Source: Owenia fusiformis
Taxonomy: Eukaryota > Annelida > Polychaeta > Sabellida > Oweniidae
Direction of reading: 5' to 3'
DNA: 25,000 bases
Assembly: GCA_903813345.2 (NCBI GenBank)
Contig: CAIIXF020000143.1
Span: forward strand, 1-25,000
Part shown: positions 1-10,055 of the stretch, piece after piece
Numbering within the stretch: position 1 is the first letter of the stretch
Layout of the letters: every line of letters starts with the position of its first letter
The notes under the pieces: model-generated
What the model was told of the DNA's origin: nothing
The model's database searches: none
Seen by the model: only the letters and a program-made list of their open reading frames with translations
Position numbers and translations under genes: made by a program

Positions 1-887
1 ATAGGCCACTTTAATGTTTTAGCATATCAAAAATATTTTGAAACATTAGTGATGTCACAAAGGTAACAAAAACTTTTTGAAAAAATTAGAATTTTTTTTC
101 AATGTCAATCTTTTCTGAATATGCTAGACTTCAATAATATACCAATGTTGATTGTCTAACCAGGTTAAAAGGAAGAATATATTATGTTTTAGATATCATT
201 GTACCATTGGTTTCTATGAGAACTAGAATTTTTAAATGCATTTTTCTCGGAACCATTTTCATGCACTGATAAGTTCATTTCTCGCTTATTTATGAACTGA
301 TTTTCTTAATTTTTTTCGGCAAAAAACATGCGAGGATGAATGCTATGCATTCGTATGAGTTTTGGCTAATTAAAAGATATGTGTGACCTCTAAAAGTTAG
401 TTTTAAATAAATTCACAAATTTTGGAACAAAAAGTCTATCAAAAACCACTTTTTGAAATTTAAAAAAAAAGTTTCACATATCACACTTTGATAACATTGG
501 GTAAGACTACAATATAAGCCAAAGTGGTTTAAACTTTAGATGGGGACTTTAAGCATTTTGGGTTTTGGATGTGTAACAAACTGTTACTCTTTTATGACTG
601 CGACCTGGTCATAATACTAATTCCATGTATTACTGTTTCAATATGCCTTTATCCAATAAGTATAAGTATTCAGAAAATCATGTACACATAATTTTCCATA
701 GGCCCATGAATAGAGGAAGGTTTAGTTAGCCATGTAGTTAATGTAAATTCGAAGTTTTATTTTGCATTTAAATAGTTTACATTTAGTATCGAAGCTTTAA
801 AACCACATGTCATAGTCAGAGAGAGTATGGCTAGAGGATGGGGATCAAGGGTAAAGTGTCACTTAAATTTGGATATTTTATTTTCAG
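1..887 (+). other. Intron of ASCC3 (incomplete at the window edge)
   Basis: AT-rich sequence with many stop codons in all frames, ending in a TATTTTATTTTCAG acceptor at 887. The preceding ASCC3 coding segment (the Ski2-like stretch leading to an NLNAE motif) is not visible here, so the upstream exon lies outside the window. I see no repeat or RNA gene in it. Confidence 0.75.
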
Positions 888-1007
888 ATATCTCTTGGAA
901 CAGTGACAAATGTGGAGGAGGCTGTGAAATGGCTCAGTTACACATACATGTTTGTTCGCATGAGAGCCAACCCTCTTGTCTACGGAATACCATATAAGGC
1001 AATACAG
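888..1007 (+). CDS. ASCC3: ASCC3 exon A: winged helix of cassette 1
   Basis: Forty codons in phase 0, from [13 protein letters not shown] to PYKAIQ. The acceptor is TTTTCAG and the donor GTTAGT. The [16 protein letters not shown] stretch is a strongly conserved winged-helix segment of ASCC3/Brr2-type helicases. Its last 81 bp are repeated in tandem downstream. Confidence 0.93.
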
Positions 1008-4000
1008 GTTAGTCACATGATCCTGTATTAAAAGAATGGTTCAGTTACACATATATGTTTGTTCACACGAGAGGCAACCCGCTTGCCTATGTAATACCAT
1101 ATAAGGCAATGCAGGTTAGTCACATGATCCTATATTAAAAGAATGATTGCCTCAACTTACGCCTACATATTTATATGCATGAGAGCCAACATTCTTGCCT
1201 ATATGGATTTCTTTTCCAAGATGACTCCTCTTTCAGATTTCAGCTCTGAGACCAATTAATTGAAAAATTTCAATTTACAAAATCATAACATGATTAGTCA
1301 TGTGACCTTTTGATACCTGTTGCATTAATTCGCTTGTGCAAATTACAGTCTAGAGAACTCATGAAGCTACATAATTATATTATCTTTCATAATCAGGAAC
1401 ACATATTTACTACTACCAAATACCTAGTATTCTAGGTAGTTTACATGGCAAATCTTACTTTGATTTTGCTTATTTCTACATCCAGGAAGACCCTACTCTG
1501 GAGGTGCACAGACATGACTTGATTGTGAATGCAGCCAGGGCTCTTGACAAGGCAAAGATGATTAGATTTGAGGAGAAAACTGGCTACCTTAATCCTGTAG
1601 ATCTTGGACGCACTGCCAGTCACTTCTACATCAAGTATGACACAGTAGAGGTAGGTTTAAGGATTTAAGTCCTGGACTAGCAGCGTTGACTGAATCATTC
1701 CTCAAAAAGGTGTGATTTCAATCTGAAGAGTCAAGTTGTCACCTTGAAAACCATTTACCTAGCTATGTGTGAATTTTGCATTCCTACTGTAAGTAATTTT
1801 CACTTTAGTCCTAAAATGGTGAACGATTTGTTGTTCACATAATTGACTATAAATATTTCCCTGATTTCATAAACAGGAACCTTATCACTGTTAGTTCTTA
1901 CTGCTACTCCACCAAAATTCTTATTAAATGGCTTGTCTCTTGAATACCTGTACATTGTTCAGATGTCTAATGATTAAAGTTCAAGAGTTTTATGAATGAA
2001 AAGTTTATATAAAAATAGAAATTATGTTTCTTATATATAGGTCTTCAATGAGTTGTTCAAGTCACTAATGACTGAGGGTGACATCTTTACAATGGTCTCT
2101 AAAGCTCAGGAGTTTGATCAGATAAAGGTGCGAGATGAAGAAATGACTGAACTTGAGACCCATTTGGTCGATGTCTGCAGTATGCCTGTTAAAGGTAATG
2201 TATAAGTTTTACATTTTTAAAATGAAAAGAATCGTGCATAAGTTTAGAAGGTAGAGTTTAGAAGAGAAGATGAGAGGGGAAGAAATGACTTTTTATTTTT
2301 TATTTATTTTATTTCTTTAGGCTATGTCTTAGATATTTCTTTTGGGAAGAGGCAATTTGGCTACTTAACAAATCTGTTTAAAACAAAACAATATTTTTTA
2401 TTATAGGTGGCGTTGAAAACACATACGGGAAAGTAAATATTCTTCTACAGACGTACATTGCGAGGCAAATGCTGGAGAGCTTTTCATTGGTCTCTGATCA
2501 GGCCTATGTGGCACAGGTATGAAGTACAGTTTTGCAAAGAAGTAAAGTAATAAAAGATCAGCCCCCTTGCCTCTCCATTTTAAAGCTATGAACATTAAGA
2601 TGACTTTTTGTTCAGGTATGGGCTGTCAATTTATTTAATGCCCATGGTTCATGTCTATGCTGCTTCAACTTCAAAAGATTTATGTAGTATTAGGCTATAC
2701 ATCTTTATAAATAATAATGTCCAACCATGATTAATGAATTCTGAAATAATAGTATTCCTCGTGAAAATATTCAAATAAAAACGAAAGTAGAGTAATAAAT
2801 TGTACTTGAAGTTCAGAATGGCAGCAGCTTTGTAAATTGCATAGTGATTACCCAGAATCTAGTTTGATATTGGCACTATGCTCTTGCATCTGAAAAATTT
2901 CAAGTTGAATTGGTGATCTGCTTCCCCTGCCCATTAGTTAAGATACCAAAAATATGGTGATGAAAAGAACACCTACATTTACTCCTGATACTGGTTTTTA
3001 CTTAATTTATTTACTTGTAGAACTCTGGTAGGATTGTGCGTGCATTGTTTGAGATGGCACTCCGTAAGGGCTGGCCTGTAATGGCAGGGAGACTACTGAA
3101 CATCAGCAAAACCATTGAGAAGCGACTCTGGGGTTATGAGCATCCTCTCAAACAGTTCCCTATTCTCACACACGAGGTTCTCAATAAGATTGAAGCCAAA
3201 AATTTAACACTTGATAAACTGAGAGAAATGGAACCTAAAGAAATAGGTATGAAAGGGATTAATTATGAACATGTACAAGGACCTTGTAGACATTTAAAAT
3301 AGGCTATGCATATCTTAACTATGAACCTATGCGAATACAGAACTGAAATCTTGGAATCAGTCATTTAGAAAAACGTAACATTTTAAAATTGGATCACCAT
3401 ATCGATCTTTTCACATAAATCAAGTCACATAAATCTATGATATTTTCTATATGATATTTTTCTAGGTCACATGATTCACCATGTACGAATGGGTGGGAAA
3501 GTAAAGCAGTGTGTAAGTCAAATCCCAAACATCGAACTTGATGCCACAATCCAGCCAATCACAAGGACTGTTCTCAGAGTGAGGCTAACAATATCACCCC
3601 AGTTCACGTGGAATGATCGGGTTCATGGTTCAGGGTCGGAGCCTTTCTGGGTATGGGTTGAGGATCCAGAAAATAACCACATCTACCACTCTGAGTACTT
3701 CATGATGCAGAAGAAAATGGTAATTTAATTCCAGGTGCATTACAAAAGATGGCACTGATAATCTCCATAGATTCATATTCACACATCACCGTTGTTGCTG
3801 TTCTATTTGTCATTTTCATGAAATGGGCCAAGGGGTTCTATGCTTTCATTTTGATATTTAAGAACAAATCATGGCTTCCAAATAGTCATATTCATATTGA
3901 TTCCTTCAATGCATTTGACAGCTTCTGAAGTGCATTCTATTGAGAAATGGCAGAACATTTGTTCAAATCCAAATAGAAATATGTGAAGAATTGAATCAAA

Positions 4001-7000
4001 ATTGAAATACAGGTTTAATGGTGTGTGTTTTCAGGTGATGAGCAAAGAAGATCAGAATCTTGTGTTTACAATACCAATATTTGAGCCTCTTCCCAGCCAA
4101 TACTATGTTAGAGCAATATCTGATAGGTGGCTAGGCTCAGAGACCAGTTGTGCGATATCTTTCCAACATCTAATCTTGCCAGAGAGACACCCTCCTCATA
4201 CAGGTTAGTAGTTCTTTGCTCTGTTTAAAATGGCCAGGTTTAGATTAGCAAACCATAATTTAAGAATTGAAACAGGGAGACACGAGAAAAAGAAAAAAGA
4301 TGGCACTAAACAGCATCGACTTGAAATAAATGAAAGAATTTGTCAGATTTGCAATAAGGGGGAAGTAGAGGATGAAAAGCATTTTCTTCTTGTGTGTGAT
4401 GGCTATAAAAAATGTAGATTTGAATTTTTTAACAAACTAAGTTTTATTGACACATTTGATAATATGTCGGATGAAGAAAAATATAACTTTTTAATGACTT
4501 CTGATGATTTTGAAATTGTTAACGAATTGATACATTTTATAAATAAACTTTTTAATCAGCGTCGGGAGCTATTTGAAAAAGGAAAAAATTAGATTGTATG
4601 ATAGTATTTGCGAAACAATGCATGTTTTTAACTGTATAATTATATGTAAATGTCTTGTAATTGATTTTGTGAGGAAACCAAGTGTTTGGTTTGAAACACA
4701 ATAAAATCTTGAATCTTGCACAGTTAACAGGCAAATTATACACTGTAAAATCTGTCTAAATGTAACACCTTTGGTACTTTTTGTCCCACTTCGGAGGTGT
4801 TCCACTTATAGAGGTTCATTTAACATTATGTCAATTGGTCTTTGGACTCTTAAGGTGTTCTACTTCACAGGTTTCACTGTATTACTATAAAATAGCAATT
4901 ACATGGAAGTTATGTATTAGTTTCAAAGTAGAACTGGGTAATTTCAAGATATTTTAGAATTTCTTCACATCTCTTAAGCGGCTCAATCAGGACCTTCAAT
5001 ATATTCAAAATTGACTTAATTATCCTGAAAATGCTCTGGATTTTATTGTAAAAATCTGATTTTATTCATTTCAGAACTGCTTGATCTTCAACCCCTCCCT
5101 GTGACAGCTTTCAATAACCCGAACCTGGAGACACTGTACAAGTTCAGTCACTTTAACCCTGTCCAGACGCAGATTTTCCACACTCTTTACCACACAGACT
5201 GTAATGTCCTCCTAGGGGCACCCACAGGCTCTGGGAAAACAGTCGCTGCAGAGATGGCCATATTTAGGGTCTTCAGGGAAAAACCAGGGGCTAAGGTTGG
5301 TGCTTTTGTATGGATTCTATTCATAAAGTTCCAGTACACACTCCAGGGATCAGTTATGAAAAAATTCATATTTTTTGAAAACTAAAAAGAATACATGTAA
5401 CCCATGATGATGAAAAAGTAGAGAAACCTTAATAACCACATGTAATCACAGATCTATAGCATCAGCATATCCCGCCAACAACTGCGTTTCAACATACATG
5501 TACATGTACGCTGTAACTATTTTATGAATATACACAAATAGTGTGAGCCAATATGCATGAATAATATAAATAAGCAAATTAGAAATTTATCTTGACTTTC
5601 CAGTGTGTATATATAGCTCCACTGAAGGCGCTAGTGCGAGAAAGAATGGAAGACTGGAAAATCAGAATTGAGCAAAAACTTGGCAAAAAGGTCGTCGAAC
5701 TGACTGGTGACGTCACTCCAGATATGCGAGCTGTTGGATCAGCTGACCTCATCGTCACAACCCCTGAGAAATGGGATGGAATCAGTCGTAGTTGGCAGAC
5801 TCGTGGCTATGTGAAAGCTGTTGCGCTGATTGTTATTGATGAGATCCATTTGTTGGGGGCTGACAGGGGGCCAGTCCTGGAAGTGATTGTGTCTCGTACA
5901 AACTTTATTTCCTCTCACACTGATCAGCCAGTCAGAGTTGTGGGTTTGTCAACTGCATTGGCAAATGCACGTGATCTGGCAGATTGGCTTGGAATCAAAC
6001 AGGTACATGTACAGTAAAAGTCTTAGTGGACACCACTCTCTAGTGAACACCTGTGTTTAGTGAACTCTTTATTGTACATGGTAATGTCAATACATCTAAG
6101 GTTAATGCATCCCAGATGCGAGTAGAAATAATCTTGATTTACGTCATTAAAAACTCACAATTCAGTCAAACTGATGTCATATTTGGAATCTACATGTAAA
6201 ATTACATTTAGAATTGTGGTTTTGAAAATACTTTATCAACTTTGAAAATTTAATTTTCTTTGAAAATGTGACTTCTAGGTCGGGGAGATTCCGCATAGAC
6301 CCCATGTTGTAAAACCACAAAAAAGTGAAATATGTTTTCTTGTGTTGGGCAGATAATATTTTCTTTTACTGGACATATTTTCATTTGTATTACTATCAGA
6401 TACATAAGAATAATATGAAAAGTGAACCACTAAAATTGATGCATATTCAAGTTTAAGGGAATTTTGTAATACCCTGCCATGTTAATTCCCCCGAATCAGC
6501 CACCTGGTGGCGAAACTGGTAACTACCTACTCGCATCTGAGTAATTAGCAAAATGCTTTTCTGAAAATAGCTTCTCAGGGTACCCAATGACAATTTTTAA
6601 TGGGAAGTGTTAAAACCTTGACCAAGATCTAGATAGTAGATACATTTATTTTCTTTGGGTCAATCCATCAAAAAATTAAATAAAAAATAAAAACACAATG
6701 GGCAACAGGAGAAAAACAAAAGAAAACTAGTTATGATATGATAAGACACCATGTTAATTAAAGATAGTAATTTTCAAATGGTACATGTACATGTAGAGTA
6801 AACATCATTTCACAGAGTCAGCTTGTCTAGTTTTACTCTAGATGTAAATATTCATTATTACATTTCAGATGGGGCTGTTTAACTTCCGTCCATCTGTTCG
6901 CCCTGTTCCACTGGAAGTGCACATTCATGGATTCCCAGGCAAGCACTACTGTCCAAGAATGGCGACAATGAATAAACCAACATTCCAGGCCATCCGGCTC

Positions 7001-9806
7001 CACTCACCCGACAAACCCGTCATGGTGTTTGTATCTAGTAGACGTCAAACGCGACTCACCGGACTAGACTTGATAGCGTACCTTGTGGCGGATGAAAACC
7101 CGAAACAATGGTTACACATGGAAGAAATGGCGATGGAGAATATCATAGTTGGAATCAAAGATAGTAATCTCCAGATAACGTTGGCATTTGGGATTGGAAT
7201 CCATCACGCTGGGTTACACGAACGGGATCGGAAAACTGTTGAAGAATTGTTCGTCAATCAGAAGATCCAGGTTTTGATTGCCACCAGTACCCTAGCTTGG
7301 GGAGTCAACTTTCCCGCTCATCTTGTTGTTGTCAAGGGAACTGAATATTTTGATGGTAAAACACGCCGTTATGTTGATTTTCCGATCACTGATGTGCTCC
7401 AAATGATGGGTCGGGCAGGGCGCCCTCAGTTCGACGATCAAGGTGTAGCTGTGATCCTTGTACATGACGTAAAGAAACATTTCTACAAGAAGTTTCTGTA
7501 CGAACCTTTCCCAGTTGAATCAAGTTTGTTGGAAGTGTTACCTGATCATTTGAATGCTGAGATTGTCGCAGGCACAATAGCCTCAAAGCAAGATGCAATG
7601 GACTACATAACATGGACGTATTTCTTCAGACGGCTCGTCATGAACCCAAGCTTCTATGAACTGGACAACACAGATCACGACAGCATTAACAAATTTCTAT
7701 CACAACTCGTTGAGAAAGCTCTCTACGACTTACAACTGTCATCCTGTATTCAAATCTCGGATGACAACAATGGAATAGAGGCTATGGTTCTGGGAAGAAT
7801 CTCCTCATATTACTACATAAATCATACAACCGTTCGAATGTTCCAGGACCGCTTCAAAGCAGAGTCATCAATACCAGAACTTCTCGAGATACTCTCTGAT
7901 TCTTATGAATACTCTGAACTCCCCGTGAGGCATAATGAAGACCAGTTGAACAGTGAGTTGGCCAAGAAAGTTCCGTTGGAGGTCAACACACATTCTCTTG
8001 ACAGCTCAAATACGAAGACGTTTATTCTACTTCAGGCTCACTTTTCACAGCAGTCCCTACCATCAACGGACTACCTCACTGATACGAAATCAGTGCTAGA
8101 CCAGGCTATTAGGTTGGATTCTTATTTTATCATTAAATTATATTTACAGATTTTTTTCTCAACAAAGTGCACAATCCTTATTTATTTTAAGTACTTTGCA
8201 CAAAATATCACAATGGTGTGGATATTATTTAATTACAGTACTGTAAACTGTGTTTATTTTTCAACGTGCACATTTTCAAGTGAAAAATTCACTATAATAT
8301 TTTGTTACTTTCAGTGATTACAATTGGGTATAGGGTATAGATATAGGTTGGCGTTTCAATTTTTTTCACGCTTAAACTCCCTAATAACTACTACTTATTG
8401 TTACTGTTATTTTGATTGCAGGTTGCTCCAAGCAATGTTAGATGTCTTAGCAGATCAAGGCTGGCTTGTGTCAGTGTTGAGAACCATACATCTTATACAG
8501 ATGGTGGTACAAGGAAGATGGTTGGAGGATTCTAGTCTGCTGACATTGCCACATATCCAACCTTTCCACGTTGATGCCCTGATGTAAGCGAAGTTCATTA
8601 TTTGTCTTGTTGTATGTCAAGTTCAGTTCAAAATTACTGGCAAAATTCCTGCCATTTTCTGGAAAATTACATTTTTGTCTCAAACCAGAATACACTGTGC
8701 AGTCCATCTTTAGCAAATCTGGTCATATTTTAAAAAGAACATCGCTTTGTATTCCATACCTATTGAGGTTCTAGGTACTTAATGAATAGGAATATATAAT
8801 GTATCTACTGAATCTATGCCAAGGCTGGGGACAGGGATGGAAACAGGCTCCTTTTAGAGATACACATATTTCCCTTGGGATAAACCCTGTATTCAAAACC
8901 TCCCAATAATCCTTATATATGTTAAGTTTACAACCTTGATTTTGACTTGTGCCCAGTTGATTCATTTATTCAGACTTAATATTTCCCTTGTGATAAACCC
9001 TGTATTCAAAACCTCCCAATAATCCTTATATATGTTAAGTTTACAACCTTGATTTTGACTTGTGCCCAGTTGATTCATTTATTCAGACTTAATATTTCCC
9101 TTGTGATAAACCAGGGTGTGCCCAGTTGATTCATTTATTCAAACTGATATTTGGTTTCAGGTCTTCTAAGAGAGGAGGGGGCATCGAATGTATTCCAGAA
9201 CTGATGGCCGTGTGTAGAGGGGGTATTTCATCATTAACAGCAGTCATAGGGGAATATTTCAACAGGACACAGATTGATCAGATTCTCCAGGTTGTGCTTC
9301 AATTTCCAGAGATTGATGTCCAGCTATCAATCAGGGGCTGGTGGGAGGGGGGAACAGTCCAGCAAACGAAACAAGTGAACACGAATATCACAGGGGGCCG
9401 TCCCTTACCCGAATCTTGGATTACTGTGCATGCTGATCAAGCGTATGTTTTGAATATAAAACTCCACCGACAGAACAGACGGAAAAAAGACAGTAAAGCA
9501 TATGCCCCACGCTTCCCTAAGGCCAAAGATGAGGGCTGGATCATTGTTTTAGGTGAAATTGAAACAAAGGAAGTGATAGCAATAAAACGTGTAGGATATG
9601 TACGTGGCCATAATAACATACAGCTCTCATTCTACAGCCCAGAAACTCTAGGACGTGTCATTTACACAGTGTATGTATTAAGTGATTCGTACCTAGGCTT
9701 GGACCAGCAATACGATGTATGTTTAGATGTTACTGCTCCAAGTATTGAGGCCCAAGTCAATTCAGAACTCAAAGATGAACTAGATGGTTTGGATTTTGGT
9801 GATTAA
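888..9806 (+). CDS. ASCC3: ASCC3 helicase, 3' part of the gene (12 exons, C-terminal 1289 residues)
   Basis: Activating signal cointegrator 1 complex subunit 3 is a 3'-5' Ski2-like helicase. In animals it works in the ASCC complex in alkylation-damage repair with ALKBH3 and, as the RQT/ASC-1 complex, splits collided ribosomes. The twelve exons join without frameshift or stop; all use GT donors and AG acceptors. In residues counted within this window, 1-80 resemble the cassette 1 winged helix and about 96-400 its Sec63 unit. Cassette 2 shows motif [10 protein letters not shown] (447-455), motif II DEIH (552-555), motif III STALAN (589-594), motif [12 protein letters not shown] (659-668), motif V ATSTLAWG (from 744) and motif [12 protein letters not shown] (784-793). 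A winged helix and second Sec63 unit follow to the end. Human ASCC3 is about 2200 residues, so the first 900 or so are upstream of the window. Assignment to ASCC3 rather than SNRNP200/Brr2 rests on phrases such as [17 protein letters not shown] and the C-terminal LGLDQQYD. Confidence 0.96.
927..1210 (+). repeat. 107-bp tandem repeat covering the 3' part of ASCC3 exon A and its donor
   Basis: Copy 1 is 927-1033 (81 bp of exon plus 26 bp of intron), copy 2 is 1034-1140, and a decayed partial copy 3 runs from 1141 to about 1210. Fixed points give an exact 107-bp offset: TGG at 931/1038 and the donor GTTAGT at 1008/1115. Copy 2 keeps the exon frame open for 27 codons ([10 protein letters not shown] to KAMQ) and keeps the donor, but has no convincing acceptor. 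The first AG choices (1033-1034 or 1043-1044) would give 80- or 70-nt exons that shift the frame. I therefore read it as a non-functional exon copy. Confidence 0.9.
1486..1650 (+). CDS. ASCC3: ASCC3 exon B: cassette 1, end of winged helix into Sec63 unit
   Basis: Fifty-five codons in phase 0, [12 protein letters not shown] to IKYDTVE. The acceptor is TACATCCAG and the donor GTAGGT. It contains KARMIRFEE-like and [12 protein letters not shown] motifs diagnostic of the Ski2-like/Sec63 junction in ASCC3. Confidence 0.95.
2041..2194 (+). CDS. ASCC3: ASCC3 exon C: start of first Sec63 unit
   Basis: Phase 0 start and phase 1 end (51 codons plus one base). It encodes [16 protein letters not shown] and [11 protein letters not shown], conserved in the first Sec63 unit. 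The acceptor is TATATATAG and the donor GTAATG. Confidence 0.94.
2407..2516 (+). CDS. ASCC3: ASCC3 exon D: first Sec63 unit
   Basis: Two bases complete a split Gly codon, then 36 codons follow: [18 protein letters not shown] to DQAYVAQ. The acceptor is TTATAG and the donor GTATGA. The pattern is typical of the Sec63 helical bundle. Confidence 0.94.
3021..3246 (+). CDS. ASCC3: ASCC3 exon E: first Sec63 unit
   Basis: Seventy-five codons plus one base, [18 protein letters not shown] to MEPKEIG. It includes the Sec63 RIVRALFE helix and the RLWG/PLKQF segment. An apparent Met at 3036 is internal. Acceptor TTACTTGTAG, donor GTATGA. Confidence 0.95.
3466..3719 (+). CDS. ASCC3: ASCC3 exon F: first Sec63 unit, helix-hairpin-helix to Ig-like part
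   Basis: Starts in phase 1 (two bases of a Gly codon), then 84 codons: [14 protein letters not shown] to MMQKKM. It includes [11 protein letters not shown] and the FTWNDRVHG / [16 protein letters not shown] stretch of the immunoglobulin-like part. Acceptor TTTTCTAG, donor GTAATT. Confidence 0.95.
4035..4203 (+). CDS. ASCC3: ASCC3 exon G: end of first Sec63 unit and linker
   Basis: Fifty-six codons plus one base: [32 protein letters not shown] and LPERHPPHT, the invariant linker between the cassettes. The donor GTTAGT is followed almost at once by LINE-derived sequence. Confidence 0.95.
4212..4718 (+). mobile_element. 5'-truncated LINE (non-LTR retrotransposon) fragment in ASCC3 intron 4204-5074
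   Basis: An open frame (Met at 4230, in-frame codons back to 4212, stop at 4590-4592) encodes about 120 residues ending a reverse-transcriptase polyprotein. [18 protein letters not shown] is followed by a zinc-knuckle-like C38-C41-H51-C56 in [20 protein letters not shown]. This arrangement is common at the C-terminus of invertebrate non-LTR elements. Downstream come a short AT-rich 3' UTR, AATAAA at 4700-4705 and a (AATCTTG)2 tail to 4718, as expected of a LINE 3' end. The RT core and endonuclease are absent, so this is a dead insertion. The clade cannot be assigned from this piece. Its 5' limit lies within about 10 bp of the exon G donor. It is in the same orientation as the host gene. Confidence 0.75.
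4741..4879. mobile_element. Tc1/mariner-like MITE, about 139 bp
   Basis: The left end is CACTGTAAAATCTGT and the right end, reverse complemented, is CAGTGAAACCTGTGA. Both run on to an AACACC block and are flanked by TA (4739-4740 and 4880-4881). The ends resemble the CAGTGAAACCTGT terminus widespread in non-autonomous Tc1/mariner-type elements (from memory). No coding capacity. Confidence 0.65.
5075..5295 (+). CDS. ASCC3: ASCC3 exon H: helicase cassette 2, RecA1 with motif I
   Basis: Two bases complete a Glu codon ([10 protein letters not shown]), then 73 codons. [18 protein letters not shown] is the Q-motif-like region, and the Walker [10 protein letters not shown] lies at 5215-5241. It ends REKPGAK at donor GTTGGT. 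Acceptor TTTCATTTCAG. Confidence 0.96.
5604..6002 (+). CDS. ASCC3: ASCC3 exon I: cassette 2 RecA1, motifs Ia to III
   Basis: 133 codons in phase 0. It holds [11 protein letters not shown] (Ia), [16 protein letters not shown], the DEIH box at 5838-5849 (ATP hydrolysis) and STALAN at 5949-5966 (motif III), and ends GIKQ. Acceptor GACTTTCCAG, donor GTACAT. Confidence 0.97.
6003..6868 (+). other. ASCC3 intron with degraded repeats
   Basis: An 866-bp intron. A fragment at about 6011-6075 (TACAGTAAAAGTCTTAGTGG onward, with repeated GAACACC-like blocks) looks like a decayed relative of the MITE at 4741-4879. A 12-bp perfect inverted repeat, AGATGCGAGTAG at 6114-6125 and its complement at 6527-6538, may mark the ends of an old element of about 425 bp. 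A CTCF-like motif lies at 6499-6510. ACATGT repeats occur near 6782-6795. Confidence 0.6.
6499..6510 (-). promoter_or_regulatory. CTCF-like motif
   Basis: On the minus strand the sequence reads CCACCAGGTGGC, matching the core CCASYAGRKGGC of the bilaterian CTCF consensus at every position. The bases after it fit less well. A single 12-bp match is suggestive only. Confidence 0.3.
6869..8112 (+). CDS. ASCC3: ASCC3 exon J (1244 bp): cassette 2 RecA2, winged helix, start of second Sec63 unit
   Basis: 414 codons plus two bases, beginning [18 protein letters not shown] (an internal Met) after the acceptor CATTTCAG. It contains [10 protein letters not shown] (motif IV), [34 protein letters not shown] (motif V), [15 protein letters not shown] (motif VI, 7400-7429), the winged-helix TWTYFFRRL and then Sec63 sequence to KSVLDQAI. 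The donor is GTTGGA at 8113. The frame stays open to 8317, but residues after 8112 have no family similarity and are intron. Confidence 0.96.
8422..8583 (+). CDS. ASCC3: ASCC3 exon K: second Sec63 unit
   Basis: One base completes the split Arg codon, then [36 protein letters not shown] and FHVDAL, ending with two bases of the next codon. Acceptor TTTTGATTGCAG, donor GTAAGC. The downstream loop is shorter than I recall for the human protein (about 10 residues fewer). Confidence 0.94.
8868..9150 (+). repeat. 113-bp tandem repeat in the last ASCC3 intron, running up to the acceptor
   Basis: Two nearly identical copies, with TAAACC at 8881, 8994 and 9107 giving an exact 113-bp offset and only one difference (TTGGGATA/TTGTGATA) obvious between the first two. 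A third start at about 9094 breaks off at 9113. It is followed by a last partial unit (GTGCCCAGTTGATTCATTTA at 9117-9136) that leads into the acceptor TTTGGTTTCAG. The near identity suggests recent expansion. Confidence 0.9.
9161..9806 (+). CDS. ASCC3: ASCC3 exon L: C-terminal exon with stop codon
   Basis: One base completes a Met codon, then 215 codons including TAA at 9804-9806. It encodes [11 protein letters not shown], the helical and immunoglobulin-like end of the second Sec63 unit ([64 protein letters not shown]) and an acidic tail LDGLDFGD. Codons before 9161 in the open frame are intron. Confidence 0.95.
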
Positions 9807-10055
9807 GCAACTTAGAACAGTGTAGCAATTTGCTGAAGGCTACAATTGGAACAGGCTTGCATCAAGCCCCTTTATTCACTCTATTCTTCAACTCGACACA
9901 AGGTAGATGAAACAGGGTACTACATGTTCATCATGTACATGTACATGTATACTAACTCAAAGGTAAAAAACAAGTACATCAATTTACTATAGACTGGCAT
10001 TTGACAGTTCTTTACCAGAGTTGCAAACTGTTTCTTCACATACATATCCAGTGGT

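Noticed and set aside
8113-8317. Continuation of the long ASCC3 reading frame past 8112
   Set aside because: The residues are low-complexity and unlike ASCC3. A GT donor at 8113 joins exactly in phase to LLQAMLDV at 8422, so this is intron.
5497-9950. ACATGTACATGT runs as regulatory sites
   Set aside because: Short self-complementary ACATGT runs recur at several places (5497, 6782, 9932) with no common position relative to genes. They look like background simple repeats.
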